Positions 43,875 through 54,091 of a stretch of DNA of 64,000 bases are shown here, piece by piece. Each line of letters begins with the position of its first letter. Position 1 is the first letter of the stretch. This DNA comes from Chitinophaga pendula (GTDB lineage: Bacteria > Bacteroidota > Bacteroidia > Chitinophagales > Chitinophagaceae), in NCBI RefSeq assembly GCF_020386615.1, contig NZ_CP077769.1:124001-188000 (forward strand), written 5' to 3'. The notes beneath the pieces were generated by a model, which worked only from the letters and a program-made list of their open reading frames with translations, was not told where the DNA came from and made no database searches. The position numbers and the translations under genes are program-made.

Positions 43875-44780
43875 TTATTGATCCAGCCACTGCCGGTATT
43901 GATTCCCTGACTGTTGAATATCCCATCCGTAACTTTTAAAGTATCGGATGATCACCTCGTATTTCCTCGCTCTCGCCGGACTGTTGTCCAGGTACTGCCG
44001 TTTGATATGATCGTACGATTCCGTAGCTAATAATCGCATCCACTCCGTAAAATCATTGTCAAAACTGTTAGCCCCACCTATCGTGATAAAGCCACCATTA
44101 CGTGCCACCTCTATCCTCGCTGCATCCCTGGCCTCCGCATCACCGTCTAGCTCATATTGCTTCCAGATCTTGTCCAAAGCCTCCCCGTTGTCATAAGCCT
44201 TCCCCGCAATCACAAATTCATTGATCGGCTGCTCTATACGTGCCGCAACCATTTGCCCTATAGCAGACCATACACTGCGCGTCAATACAGAATCCTGATA
44301 ATAATGATGCACCGCATCCGTAATAGGTAACGCACCTTGCATCTGGTTAGGCCAGCAGATGATAAGCCGGCTACGCCCTATACTGGTGATGTCTTTCGCC
44401 CAGAAACTACCACTATAGCTCTTTACGAAAAACATTTCCAGTGGAAAGAAACGTTTTGCAAAGGCAGGAGATACATTCGAAAGCAGGGCTTGCGCATATT
44501 GAATAGCACTGCTACGCGCCGTATCATGTATTTTCCCTACCCCCCAACGGTTAATAGGATCACTCGCCAACACACCATTGGTTACCTCCTTCCAGTCGTT
44601 AAAATCCATACGCACCCACACCTGATAACGGTCAAATAATTCCTTGACAGCAGCCGGAGCATTGGCAGGGGGCGCAAAATTGGTAGCTATACCTAACGCA
44701 TCCGTCTTTCCCGGTACTTCGTCTTTACTGCATCCTGATAATAGCAGCAACAGTAGTATAAATAGATAAGTAGATCTCAT
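43875..44780 (-). CDS. SusCD-associated lipoprotein, metallohydrolase-like but lacking HExxH
   Basis: 301 residues from the ATG at 44780, 18 bp after the SusD-like gene. Lipoprotein signal with LLLSGC and the lipid-bearing Cys at 17. Overall size, position and sequence character match the substrate-import-associated zinc metallohydrolase lipoproteins (TIGR04549/PF15890 group) encoded with SusCD. The expected HExxH helix is absent: the corresponding stretch appears to be SVWSAIGQMVAAR. It would then be a binding protein or an inactive relative. Family assignment is from context and look, so moderate. Confidence 0.65.
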   Translation of the reverse strand: MRSTYLFILLLLLLSGCSKDEVPGKTDALGIATNFAPPANAPAAVKELFDRYQVWVRMDFNDWKEVTNGVLASDPINRWGVGKIHDTARSSAIQYAQALLSNVSPAFAKRFFPLEMFFVKSYSGSFWAKDITSIGRSRLIICWPNQMQGALPITDAVHHYYQDSVLTRSVWSAIGQMVAARIEQPINEFVIAGKAYDNGEALDKIWKQYELDGDAEARDAARIEVARNGGFITIGGANSFDNDFTEWMRLLATESYDHIKRQYLDNSPARARKYEVIIRYFKSYGWDIQQSGNQYRQWLDQ

Positions 44781-44798
44781 CACTATTAATTGAAATGA

Positions 44799-46250
44799 TT
44801 ATGGATTAATGGGCATCTCCGGACTGTTGATCTGCTCCGATACAGGTATCTGCAACAGGTAACGGTTATCGTTTTTCTTCAGCTCATAAGTCTGACCATT
44901 CTTGAATACATGTACCAGCGCCGGACGACCCAGTCTCCGCAAATCCATCCATCGTAAACCGCCGTCAAAGGCGGTCTCCAAACGGCGCTCCTCCAATATC
45001 CGCTGTAGTATCGCATCATTACTGGCAAAATCCCCTCGCCGCAATGCCACGAACTGTCCCCGCTTGATCCGGCGTCCCAGCAACGTATTGATATCTGATA
45101 ATGCCGCCTCATATTGCTGCTGACGCGCATACGCTTCCGCACGTATCACATACGCCTCACTCACCTTCAGCCCGATAAAATAGCTGGGATTCTCCTGCTT
45201 GGCGTACATATTATACATCGTACTGCCAGTCTGCTTGCCATCACTGGTGTTCAGATCAGCAAAAGAGGAAAAGATATATTTGCGATAATCAGTTACATTC
45301 TCCTGCCGGTTACATAGCAATAGCAACTCCGGCGATGGCTTGAACATATACTGTGAGTAATAGTACATGTTGGTATTAGCACTGCCTCCCATAAAGAACA
45401 ATACCTCGTTCTTATAATCCGTATCTATAAAACCGGTATTACCGCTGAAGGCATTGATGTTTCCCTTATCATCAATACGGGGTTGTAAGGTGTTGAGGTC
45501 GGCAAGTGGCTTATTCGTCATCACATCCGTGGCAGCTTGTATGGCAACGTCGTATTGCCCCGTAAACAACGCCACCCTTGCCCGGAACAATTGCACCGAT
45601 CCCGCATCAAACCGGAACTTACTACTACTCTTTTTTCCCGCTAGCAACCGCGCCGCTTCGCCAATATCCGTCTTTATCTGCTCGTATACTTTGCCGACAG
45701 TAGCCCTGGTATTATTCTGCGTATATTTTAACACGTCCTTGGCCTCCAATGGCATAGGAACTCCAGGCGATTCCAGGGTTGAAGTACTATAAGGCTCGGC
45801 ATATAAATTGACCAGATAGAAATAACTGAACGCACGTAAAGCATACGCTTCCCCCTTCACCGTTTCATACCGCTCCCGTTCAGATACCTGTGGCGTATAA
45901 TTACTCAGGTGATCCAATACCGTATTGGCATAGAATATAGACGAATACAACTGCCCCCAGTTAGGATCAGTCTCTACACCATCCAGCTGCTTCGTCGGCG
46001 CCCAGGTAAACCATAGCTCCTGTTCCTTCGTTGGATTATATAACGTAATAAGGTTAGCGTAAACATTGTCCGTCATCAACTCCGTCTTCATAAAGAAATC
46101 AGTACGGGGATAACCGCCCAGCAACACCGATTCATAATCCTCCAGGCTTACCGGTACCATGCTGTTCACCGGCTTGATATCTAATAGCTTATTACAACTG
46201 CTGACTACAGACACAAGTAGCAATAACAAAAGTGTATATGTCCTATGCAT
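44799..46250 (-). CDS. RagB/SusD-family nutrient-binding lipoprotein
   Basis: 483 residues from the ATG at 46250, 10 bp after the SusC stop; the frame extends upstream but would overlap SusC. Lipobox VVSSC with Cys19. Typical SusD features: YFYLVNLYAEPYS near the N-terminal third, TPR-like helices, and the C-terminal ILEERRLETAFDGGLRWMDLRRLGR block. It sits on the outer membrane as the lid of the SusC barrel and captures substrate. The substrate class cannot be told from sequence. The absence of glycoside hydrolases and the presence of protease-like and thioredoxin neighbours favour a peptide. Confidence 0.93.
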   Translation of the reverse strand: MHRTYTLLLLLLVSVVSSCNKLLDIKPVNSMVPVSLEDYESVLLGGYPRTDFFMKTELMTDNVYANLITLYNPTKEQELWFTWAPTKQLDGVETDPNWGQLYSSIFYANTVLDHLSNYTPQVSERERYETVKGEAYALRAFSYFYLVNLYAEPYSTSTLESPGVPMPLEAKDVLKYTQNNTRATVGKVYEQIKTDIGEAARLLAGKKSSSKFRFDAGSVQLFRARVALFTGQYDVAIQAATDVMTNKPLADLNTLQPRIDDKGNINAFSGNTGFIDTDYKNEVLFFMGGSANTNMYYYSQYMFKPSPELLLLCNRQENVTDYRKYIFSSFADLNTSDGKQTGSTMYNMYAKQENPSYFIGLKVSEAYVIRAEAYARQQQYEAALSDINTLLGRRIKRGQFVALRRGDFASNDAILQRILEERRLETAFDGGLRWMDLRRLGRPALVHVFKNGQTYELKKNDNRYLLQIPVSEQINSPEMPINP

Positions 46251-46260
46251 AGCGGCTGAT

Positions 46261-49200
46261 TTAAAATTGTAAGGAGAGAGAGAAAGAATAAGATCTTGGT
46301 ATCGGCAAATATGTATTACCAAAAGAAACATTCGCATTGTTGGTTTCCTTATAGTTCATCAATGAACCAGTAGCTTCCGGATCCTGCCCTTTTAATAACT
46401 TATTCTTCCATACATGAAGATTGTTACCCTGTATCATAAAGCGGATGTTCTGAATACCGCGTTTACGCATCGCTGTCGTATACAGGTCGTAACTAAGAGA
46501 AAGGTTCTGTAACCGTACAAAATCACCTTTTACCGTACGTAGGTCGCTATTGTCATACATCTGCCCGTTATATGGAGCAGCATTAGTAAGACCAGGTACG
46601 TCATTGTATGGTTCCAGTACAGGCACATTGGTATGCAACTCATCGCCGGGCTGACGCCAACGCTGCGCCATCTCCGCCGACAAGTTCTGGCTGGCCTCCG
46701 GAAATGAAAAAATGAACCCTCTCGTTAGGTTACGTAACCGTATCACATTCCCGAAACTGCCTATGAAAAGTGCAGATAACGTCAACTTCCGGTAACTGAT
46801 CGTATTCGTGAATCCTCCCTGTATAACCGGCATAGTAGTGCCGCTGTACTCCAGCCCGTTTACAGATCGCATACCTGAGAGTACCGTCTCTCCCGCCTTA
46901 TCCGTATAAAAGGTCGCCCGGCCTTCCTTATTCAATCCGGCATAACGGAAAGACCATAAACCATTAATAGGTTTACCGGGAATAGCCGCATTAGTATGAC
47001 TCGAACGCTGGGCATTCGTCAGCGAATTAACACTGGGCAATGAATACACCTCCAGTACCTCGTTTTTATTATAACCGGCATTGATATTAGTAGACCAACG
47101 GAAGTCTTTAGTGTCGATGTTGATAGTGTTCAACGACAGCTCTATCCCACTGTTCTTCATAGATGCCCAGTTCACTTGTATAGTATTGAATCCTGATACC
47201 TGCGATACCTGTTTGTATCCCAGCAGATCTACACCTTTCTTATGATAGTATTCCAACGTCGCCGTGAACCGCCGCTTCCATAAACCAAACTCCAGCGCCA
47301 GGTTCGTAGTGTAGTTCTTTTCCCACTTAAGATGGGGGTTTTTAGGAGAAGTGATCTGCAGGTAGTTGTCTTTATTTGCCTGATCTGCTTTACCAATAGT
47401 GGCTACCAGGTCCGAATAAGCCTGGGATGCCACATTCCCCTGGCTGCCATAGGAGGCACGTATGGTCAGATAACTGAGCCAGTCCTTACCGGCCAGGAAC
47501 GGCTCTTCCTTCAGTTGATAATTCAAACCTACCGCCCACAATGGCTGAAACAACTGGTTGGTCTTTAATCCGAAGCGGTTGGAACCATCTGTACGGGCAT
47601 TAAAACTGACAGTATAACGGTTCTTATAAGTATAACCGGCTACACCGAAATAAGACAATGCCGCACTCTGGCTAAGATCCTCCCGCCAATAAGGAACACC
47701 TAACTTCTGCATCAACGCAAACTGAGGTATCTGCTGATGCCCGCGCTCATGTACATAGCCATAGATCTCTGTCGTCTCCTTCTGATACCGGGATACCCTG
47801 ATCTCCTGACCGGCCATGATATCAAACCGGTGATGCTGATGTACGACCGGCATATAAGATACCTGATTACGTAAAGTGACAGAACTGTTGTTATTATTAC
47901 CGCCTTTACGATAGCCGCCATCCTTCCACAACTGCACACCCGTATAATCAACGATCTCAATAACATCCCGTTGCCGGCTCTTCACGAAATAGCTGTTCTC
48001 CGTAGCAATATCTTCTTCCGTCGTATTCTGGTTGTTGAAAGAGAACAAACTGTTAACGATCACTGCATTCAATGGCTTCCACTCCAGGTCTATCGTTCCT
48101 CGTATACCAAAGTTTTTGGAAGAACGCCAGCCGTAATTGCGGTTCTCCAGGAAATTGTATTTGATGCCGCTATAATAGAGGTAATTGTACTGCTGCTGCT
48201 CATCATACGCATTATGCGCCCGGGTCGTATAAATGGACCATTCAAACGGATTCTCCCGGGAGTCAGTGGCAAAAAAACTCTCATTGGCCCGGTTGCTTAC
48301 ATCCAACATAGCACCTACCCGTAGATAGGGACTTACTTTGGTATACACCTTCAATGAACCCGTATAAGTCTTCATGCCCGTCTGCAATGCGGTAGCCTGC
48401 TCGTCCATATAACTGCCGGATAAATAAAACGTCGTCTTGTCATTACCGCCGGAAATATTCAGGTTCTGCCGGTGCGTAACTGAATTGCGGAACAGGTATT
48501 TGAACCAGTCCGTATTCACCTGCTCCAACTGATTAACACGTTGCTCAAAATCCTGCCAGCTCATCTTACGGTCATGCACATCAATCAGCGCACGCTCAAA
48601 ATCAGTAGCAGTACCATATTCACCAGCCCGGCCCGAAGTGGCATTCAATACACCCCTGCGCATCATCTCCAGGTTCACGTCTATACGCTCCTTCGAATTC
48701 ATCATATAAGCATCCTTCATCTCCGGTCGCATACCTACCGTCACAAAACTGGTGAAGTTCATCCGTGTCTTGCCAGCCTGCCCCTTCTTGGAGGTTAGCA
48801 CAATTACCCCGTTGGCTGCCCGTGTACCATAGATAGCCGTAGCAGCCGCATCTTTTAATACGTTGATCGTCGCAATATCCTCCACATTGATCCCCCCGAT
48901 ACCAGAAGCGATCAGGTTGCGGTTGGTCAGGATATCATCGACAGAAGCATTGACAGGATCTTCCAATATTACACCGTCTACTACCCACAACGGCTGTGTA
49001 TTACCACTGAGCGTAGAGGTACCTCTTATACGGATCTGTGGCACCGCACCGGGTGCACCGGAAGTACTCATCACCGTCATACCTGGTACCTGCCCCTGCA
49101 GCAGCTTGTCGATATTAGGCTGGTTGATATTCTTCAGATCCTCCGTCTTAATACTGGTAATAGCGGATGTCAATACGCGTCGCTCTATTCGCTGGTAACC

Positions 49201-49788
49201 GGTAACCACCACCTCATTCATACTTTTATCCTCCGCCTGCAATACCATATCGATATTGTTACGGGCGTTGATCTTTTCCTCTTTACTAGTATACCCGATA
49301 AAAGAAAATACCAGTGTCGCACTGTTATCCGGAACATGCAAAGTGTACTGCCCCTGCGCATTGGTGATAGCACCAATAGTAGTACCCTTCACCTTTACCG
49401 TTACACCGATCAGCGGTTGACCTTTACTGTCGGTAACAGTGCCGGTCAACCTCGCTGGTGGCGGTGTAGGTGCTGCATTAATGGTTGGCTCCTTCGGTTT
49501 GATCAATACCGTATGGTTGTCGGTAATGGTGTAGGTAACAGGTTGATGCGCAGTGATGCGATCCAATGCATCCCGTAACGACGCGTCTCTGATGTCGATC
49601 GAGATATTGCTCGCGCTGTTTAATGTCTCGTTACTGTATAGGAATAATGACCCCGTTTGTCGGCGCAACTCCTTGAACACACGGTCAAGAGAAACGTTTT
49701 GCGCACTGAGAGTGACTTTCTGCGCCGGCAGTTGAAGACTGAGCAATAGCCCCATAGCCAATGCCGGCATGCTTTTGAATCTAATCAT
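46261..49788 (-). CDS. SusC/RagA TonB-dependent receptor with STN signalling domain
   Basis: 1,175 residues. Signal peptide ending near LPAQ. The STN (secretin/TonB N-terminal) domain at about 25-95 (LDRVFKELRRQTG, SLRDALDRITAHQP) is the part that contacts FecR. A carboxypeptidase-like domain follows at ~112-195 (GTVTDSKGQPLIGVTV), then the plug from ~200 (NEVVVTGYQR, GTRAANGVIVLTSKKG) and the 22-strand barrel, ending in FSLSLQF. Known role: TonB-driven import across the outer membrane together with SusD. The STN domain plus the upstream FecR and sigma factor make this a self-regulating transducer. Confidence 0.95.
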   Translation of the reverse strand: MIRFKSMPALAMGLLLSLQLPAQKVTLSAQNVSLDRVFKELRRQTGSLFLYSNETLNSASNISIDIRDASLRDALDRITAHQPVTYTITDNHTVLIKPKEPTINAAPTPPPARLTGTVTDSKGQPLIGVTVKVKGTTIGAITNAQGQYTLHVPDNSATLVFSFIGYTSKEEKINARNNIDMVLQAEDKSMNEVVVTGYQRIERRVLTSAITSIKTEDLKNINQPNIDKLLQGQVPGMTVMSTSGAPGAVPQIRIRGTSTLSGNTQPLWVVDGVILEDPVNASVDDILTNRNLIASGIGGINVEDIATINVLKDAAATAIYGTRAANGVIVLTSKKGQAGKTRMNFTSFVTVGMRPEMKDAYMMNSKERIDVNLEMMRRGVLNATSGRAGEYGTATDFERALIDVHDRKMSWQDFEQRVNQLEQVNTDWFKYLFRNSVTHRQNLNISGGNDKTTFYLSGSYMDEQATALQTGMKTYTGSLKVYTKVSPYLRVGAMLDVSNRANESFFATDSRENPFEWSIYTTRAHNAYDEQQQYNYLYYSGIKYNFLENRNYGWRSSKNFGIRGTIDLEWKPLNAVIVNSLFSFNNQNTTEEDIATENSYFVKSRQRDVIEIVDYTGVQLWKDGGYRKGGNNNNSSVTLRNQVSYMPVVHQHHRFDIMAGQEIRVSRYQKETTEIYGYVHERGHQQIPQFALMQKLGVPYWREDLSQSAALSYFGVAGYTYKNRYTVSFNARTDGSNRFGLKTNQLFQPLWAVGLNYQLKEEPFLAGKDWLSYLTIRASYGSQGNVASQAYSDLVATIGKADQANKDNYLQITSPKNPHLKWEKNYTTNLALEFGLWKRRFTATLEYYHKKGVDLLGYKQVSQVSGFNTIQVNWASMKNSGIELSLNTINIDTKDFRWSTNINAGYNKNEVLEVYSLPSVNSLTNAQRSSHTNAAIPGKPINGLWSFRYAGLNKEGRATFYTDKAGETVLSGMRSVNGLEYSGTTMPVIQGGFTNTISYRKLTLSALFIGSFGNVIRLRNLTRGFIFSFPEASQNLSAEMAQRWRQPGDELHTNVPVLEPYNDVPGLTNAAPYNGQMYDNSDLRTVKGDFVRLQNLSLSYDLYTTAMRKRGIQNIRFMIQGNNLHVWKNKLLKGQDPEATGSLMNYKETNNANVSFGNTYLPIPRSYSFSLSLQF

Positions 49789-50041
49789 AGTTAAGAGCTT
49801 TAATAGCCTCCCCGGTAGTCAGAGTGGTGGGAACTGCCGGATTTCATTGTCAGGCCAGATACCGATCGGAAAGCGTGTGATGCGTAGGCAATAATTGACC
49901 AGCACGCCCCGATGGTACATGTTGTGTTGATAAAATGCCGGCTGTCACCGGATAACTGTTATTAAGAAATGGTTGATCTGTTTAGTGTGCGCTGCTTAGA
50001 TGGCAATTAGATTGTAATGGTACGGTCCTCCTCACCGGTTG

Positions 50042-51220
50042 TTATTTATTTAATACTTGAATCACGTCCTGGCCGCTCTCGTTGTTCGCTTTTATAAGTC
50101 TGAAATGTACATGGCTGATTTGTGTGAGCATTTGCAATACATCGCTCAATGAACCCGAACGGGCTACCTGCCCCGTAAAATGAACATCCGGCACACCTCC
50201 TTCGTAAGATACCCTGACATTATACCAACGCTCTAATACACGCATTACCGTAGGAATATCGGTATTGTCAAAAACGAAGAGCCCATCTCTCCAGGCCATC
50301 GCATCAGTTGCAGTTACCATAGATACCGCCGGCAACGGCTGCTGTACCGTATTCACTGCTTGCTCTCCCGGATGTAATATTTGACCCGATGTACTGCCGG
50401 GCATACATACTTTAACAGCGCCTGATTGTAAGGTAGTCACCACCTTAAATTCATTGGCATAAGCATTGACGTTAAAGGCCGTACCCAGCACGATCACATC
50501 CTGCAATGCCGTCTGTACAATAAAGGGTTGGCTAGCTGCCGCATGCACCTCAAAACAGGCCTCACCGACTAATGTGATCCTCCGCTGAGGGCCATTAAAG
50601 TGGTCCGGGTATTGCAGACTACTGGCCGCATTCAGCCATACCACACTACTATCCGGCAATATCACCTTATACTGCCCGCCGGCAGGAGTTGTCAATGTAT
50701 TGATCACAGGTGCTCCTGTAGTGTTACCAGTCATATGCTGCAACTGCCCGCCTCGCTGAACAAGCTTACCGCTTTGCAGATTGATCACCCGGTTGTTGTC
50801 GTCATCCAGTATCAGCGTATCTCCATTACCCAATGTCAGGACTGCCTTGTTGATACTCCCGCGCTGATCAGCAAGCGACAGGGAAGGAGCGGAGCGCTTA
50901 CCGGTCTGTAGTAGCAGATAGCCTGCATAACCGGCAACAACGAGTAAAGCTACTGCCGCCGCCCACCGCCATCGATGCATAATCACCCGCCTGCCAGGCC
51001 GCGCAGATACCTGCGTGATATTACTGAGTACAGCAGTAATACGGTCTTCTGGAAGGCCTTTGTCCCCTGGAATATCATAGAGTAAGGTGTCAATAAGTGA
51101 GATAAGCTGCGCTGAATATTGTGCATCCTGTACCAGCGCATTGAATTCATTGATCTCAGCTGTTGTTGCATCGCCGGCAATATGTCTGCCGAACAGATAT
51201 GTAAGTCGATTTTGGTCCAT
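50042..51220 (-). CDS. FecR-family anti-sigma factor
   Basis: 392 residues. The N-terminal cytoplasmic segment binds the sigma factor, one membrane helix lies at about 86-106 (WAAAVALLVVAGYAGYLLL), and the periplasmic FecR domain has TPAGGQYKVILPDSSVVWLN and GEACFEVHAA. A DUF4974-like C-terminal domain (NTDIPTVMRVLERWYNVRV) contacts the STN domain of the receptor. It transmits substrate occupancy of the SusC protein to the ECF sigma factor. It is 93 bp after the sigma gene and 253 bp before SusC. Confidence 0.95.
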   Translation of the reverse strand: MDQNRLTYLFGRHIAGDATTAEINEFNALVQDAQYSAQLISLIDTLLYDIPGDKGLPEDRITAVLSNITQVSARPGRRVIMHRWRWAAAVALLVVAGYAGYLLLQTGKRSAPSLSLADQRGSINKAVLTLGNGDTLILDDDNNRVINLQSGKLVQRGGQLQHMTGNTTGAPVINTLTTPAGGQYKVILPDSSVVWLNAASSLQYPDHFNGPQRRITLVGEACFEVHAAASQPFIVQTALQDVIVLGTAFNVNAYANEFKVVTTLQSGAVKVCMPGSTSGQILHPGEQAVNTVQQPLPAVSMVTATDAMAWRDGLFVFDNTDIPTVMRVLERWYNVRVSYEGGVPDVHFTGQVARSGSLSDVLQMLTQISHVHFRLIKANNESGQDVIQVLNK

Positions 51221-51313
51221 GTGTAATAAAGCCCCTGTTATAGATGATACATGCTGGCGATATAAATAAAGATCCTGCTAACAGTTATTTTGGGGGGAGG
51301 GAAATAAAAAAAA

Positions 51314-51919
51314 TTATTGCATCATATACAGGCTCCAGATAAATAGCACCTCTACACCTGTTTTAATACCTTGCTGAGACAGCAGGTAGGCTCTTATATG
51401 TTTGGTGGCCGCAGCCAGGTATTCTTTGACAGTGTCAGGCCGTATATCCAGCCGCGCCGCAATCTCTTCCCGCCTCAGTCCTTCTTCCTTACTGAGCCGC
51501 CATACCAGCTGCTGCCGGGGCGATAAGCGGCTGATAGCCTTGCCTAACAACTCGTGATAGTTACGATAAATGATCAGATCATCTGTCTCATGCGAGACAT
51601 CCTCCAGGTCCTGCGAGATAGCCAGCGACTGCAACAGCTCCTGCCGGCGACTATGACGCTGTAAAGCTTTAAAAGCATCATTACGGGCAATGATAAACAG
51701 CCAGGAAGATACATCTGTAATAACCGATAGTTGTGCCCGCTTCAGCCATACCTTCATAAACACCTCCTGTACCAGCTCCTCAGCCTGCTGCGCACTATGT
51801 GTCAGCAACAGCCCTACCTGGTATATCTTCGGGTGATGACGCCGGAAAAACACAGCAAAGGCTGCCTCATCTCCTGCAACGATACGGCCGATGATGTCTC
51901 GCTCGTTATATGCATCCAT
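51314..51919 (-). CDS. ECF RNA polymerase sigma factor (FecI-like)
   Basis: 201 residues. Region 2 at ~10-80 (FAVFFRRHHPKIYQVG, EELVQEVFMKVW) and region 4 at ~125-180 (LSPRQQLVWRLSKEEGLRREEIA, helix-turn-helix RPDTVKEYL). The C-terminal hydrophobic tail is usual for Bacteroidetes FecI-like sigmas. It is the first gene of the operon and directs its own SusCD locus, controlled by the adjacent FecR. Promoter elements upstream were not recognised. Confidence 0.93.
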   Translation of the reverse strand: MDAYNERDIIGRIVAGDEAAFAVFFRRHHPKIYQVGLLLTHSAQQAEELVQEVFMKVWLKRAQLSVITDVSSWLFIIARNDAFKALQRHSRRQELLQSLAISQDLEDVSHETDDLIIYRNYHELLGKAISRLSPRQQLVWRLSKEEGLRREEIAARLDIRPDTVKEYLAAATKHIRAYLLSQQGIKTGVEVLFIWSLYMMQ

Positions 51920-52106
51920 TAGTTGAAATGTCCCCCTTTTATATGCGATGATAGATTGGTTGGTTGGTGAGGGCTAAAATATCAAAAACTTTCCAGAATT
52001 CGCTTCTTCGATGTGTTAAACGGACTTTATACTGTTTAAAGACAGTATGTATAGGGAATATGGGGAAGCAGAAATATTGGTTCCTATACTGCCAGTTAAT
52101 AGACAT

Positions 52107-52141
52107 AAAAAAAGAGAACAGGTTTTGGCCTGTTCTCTTTT
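52107..52141 (-). terminator. Rho-independent terminator of dnaJ
   Basis: A perfect 13-bp stem (AAAAGAGAACAGG and its complement) with a 6-nt loop. On the minus strand it is followed by seven T. Confidence 0.85.
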
Positions 52142-52161
52142 CATATTTTATAATGATAGGC

Positions 52162-53325
52162 TTAACTAAAGATATCCCTTACTTTCTCAAAGAAACCCTT
52201 TTCAGATTTCTCCGGATTAGGTTGGAAATTATTAGCCGTCTGCAATTTCTCCAGCATCGCCTTCTCGTCGGCAGACACATGCTGTGGCGTCCACACATTC
52301 ACGTGGATCAGCTGATCGCCTTTGTCATAAGAGTTAACGGAAGGGAAGCCCTTACCTTTCAGCCGGAAGATCTTACCACTCTGGGTACCGGCAGGTATCT
52401 TGATCTTGGCTTTACCGTCGATAGTAGGTACTTCGAGGGAAGTGCCGAATACGGCATCCGGGAAGGAGATATAGAGGTCGTAAGCCACGTTCAGACCGTC
52501 ACGGTGCAACTCCGGATGTGGCTCCTCTTCTATCAGTATCAGCAGATCGCCAGGGGCGCCGCCACGTTCGCCGGCATTACCCTTGCCGCTCATACTGAGC
52601 TGCATACCCTCCTGTACACCAGCAGGGATATCGATGCTTACCATCTCTTCACCATATACACGGCCTTCACCTTTACAGCTGGTACATTTGTTAGTAATGG
52701 TCTGCCCTTCCCCGTTACAGTTAGGACAAGTGGTCACCGTTTGCATCTGACCCAGGAAAGTCTGTGTTACCTTTCTTACCTGCCCGGAACCACCACAGGT
52801 ACCACAGGTCTGGAAAGCACTTTTATCTTTAGCCCCCAGCCCGTTACAAGTACCACAAGGAACATGTTTCTTTACTTTGATCTTTTTGTTGGTGCCTTTG
52901 GCAATCTCTTCGTATGTCAGACGTATCTTCACCCGCAGATTAGAACCCCTGGTACCACGGCCACGACGCTGTCCTCCACCGCCACGTTGGCCGCCTCCGA
53001 AAAAGCTGCCAAACAGATCGTCGCCGAAGATATCCCCGAAATTAGAGAAGATATCATCCATATTCATACCACCAGCACCACCATAACCACGGTTACCTCC
53101 TACGCCGGCGTGACCAAAACGGTCATATTGCGCACGTTTATCAGGATCGCTGAGTACCTCATAGGCTTCAGCAGCTTCCTTGAACTTTTCCTCCGCTTCC
53201 TTATTGTTGGGGTTACGGTCAGGATGATACTGCATAGCCACCTTGCGGTAAGCCTTCTTGATCTCATCTTGTGAGGAGGACTTGGATACATCCAGTATCT
53301 CGTAAAAATCTCGCTTGGTAGACAT
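52162..53325 (-). CDS. dnaJ: Chaperone DnaJ
   Basis: 387 residues, full length. J domain 1-70 with HPD at 34-36, then a Gly/Phe-rich linker ([17 protein letters not shown]). The zinc-binding region has four CxxCxGxG-type repeats ([32 protein letters not shown]), followed by the C-terminal substrate-binding domains. It stimulates DnaK ATPase and delivers unfolded clients. It lies downstream of grpE on the same strand across a 166-bp gap that contains a stable hairpin just before this start codon. No dnaK is in the window. Confidence 0.97.
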   Translation of the reverse strand: MSTKRDFYEILDVSKSSSQDEIKKAYRKVAMQYHPDRNPNNKEAEEKFKEAAEAYEVLSDPDKRAQYDRFGHAGVGGNRGYGGAGGMNMDDIFSNFGDIFGDDLFGSFFGGGQRGGGGQRRGRGTRGSNLRVKIRLTYEEIAKGTNKKIKVKKHVPCGTCNGLGAKDKSAFQTCGTCGGSGQVRKVTQTFLGQMQTVTTCPNCNGEGQTITNKCTSCKGEGRVYGEEMVSIDIPAGVQEGMQLSMSGKGNAGERGGAPGDLLILIEEEPHPELHRDGLNVAYDLYISFPDAVFGTSLEVPTIDGKAKIKIPAGTQSGKIFRLKGKGFPSVNSYDKGDQLIHVNVWTPQHVSADEKAMLEKLQTANNFQPNPEKSEKGFFEKVRDIFS

Positions 53326-53340
53326 TTTAATACGCTTAAA

Positions 53341-53357
53341 GCCGAGCTGGGCTCGGC
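53341..53357. promoter_or_regulatory. Hairpin in the dnaJ leader
   Basis: GCCGAGC-TGG-GCTCGGC is a perfect 7-bp GC-rich stem ending 15 nt before the dnaJ ATG. On the plus strand it is followed by a T7 tract; on the minus (dnaJ) strand only three T follow. It may affect dnaJ translation or stop antisense transcription. Confidence 0.4.
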
Positions 53358-53491
53358 GTGTTTTTTTATTATATATGTTCCTTGATCTGGATGACCGTCC
53401 GCCTCCGGTATAGGAGAAAGGCTATACTGTGGTGTTCGTAACAAGCCCCAAAATCAGGAAATCTTCTTCTGTCGCTTATGTCAGATCGGCA

Positions 53492-54073
53492 TTATTTACC
53501 CACTACCACCTTGGCATGACGGATAATTTTGTCATTCAGGTAGTACCCTTTCTGCACCTCGTCCAGCACTTTACCCTTCAGATCGTCGGTAGGAGCCGGG
53601 ATCTCCGTAATAGCATCGTGCAGATCCACATCAAATTCCTTATGTACACTCTCCATAGGCTTCAAACCTTTGGCTTGTAAAGTGCTCTTTAACTTATTGA
53701 AAACTAACATTACACCGTCTTTAATAGCGGCAATGTCTGCCGATTGCTCTAATTGTTTGCTCGCACGCTCAGAATCATCCAGCACATCCAACAACGCAGC
53801 AATCACCTCGCGGTTGGCAGTCTGCATCAGCTCTATACGCTCTTTGGCAGTACGTTTCTTGTAATTGTCAAACTCCGCAACCAGGCGCAGGTATTTATCG
53901 CGCATCTCACCCAGTTCCTGCTGCTTTTTGTCCAGTTCGCCGGTTTCATTCACGTCGGCATTCAGGTTAGAGGTCTCGCTAGTGTTTGCTGTGTTCCCTG
54001 GCGTGTTTTGGGCTCCTTCTGCGCCAGCATTAGCCTGTCCGTTTGCCTGCATGTCTTTTTCGTTTACTGTCAT
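53492..54073 (-). CDS. grpE: Nucleotide exchange factor GrpE
   Basis: 193 residues from ATG 54073; an in-frame ATG 12 codons upstream lies over the promoter and is rejected. An acidic, Asn/Gly-rich N-terminal tail is followed by a long coiled coil (LDKKQQELGEMRDKYLRLVAE), FDNYKKRTAKER, and the C-terminal beta domain with the GKVLDEVQKGYYLNDKIIRHA-type signature ending in KVVVGK. It releases ADP from DnaK. A good promoter pair precedes it. Confidence 0.96.
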   Translation of the reverse strand: MTVNEKDMQANGQANAGAEGAQNTPGNTANTSETSNLNADVNETGELDKKQQELGEMRDKYLRLVAEFDNYKKRTAKERIELMQTANREVIAALLDVLDDSERASKQLEQSADIAAIKDGVMLVFNKLKSTLQAKGLKPMESVHKEFDVDLHDAITEIPAPTDDLKGKVLDEVQKGYYLNDKIIRHAKVVVGK

Positions 54074-54091
54074 GATGGTTATAATTATCTG

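Noticed and set aside
51964..53274. 436-codon plus-strand ORF antisense to dnaJ
   Set aside because: It is an exact shadow of the dnaJ coding sequence, with a Thr-rich, low-sense composition caused by codon bias on the other strand.
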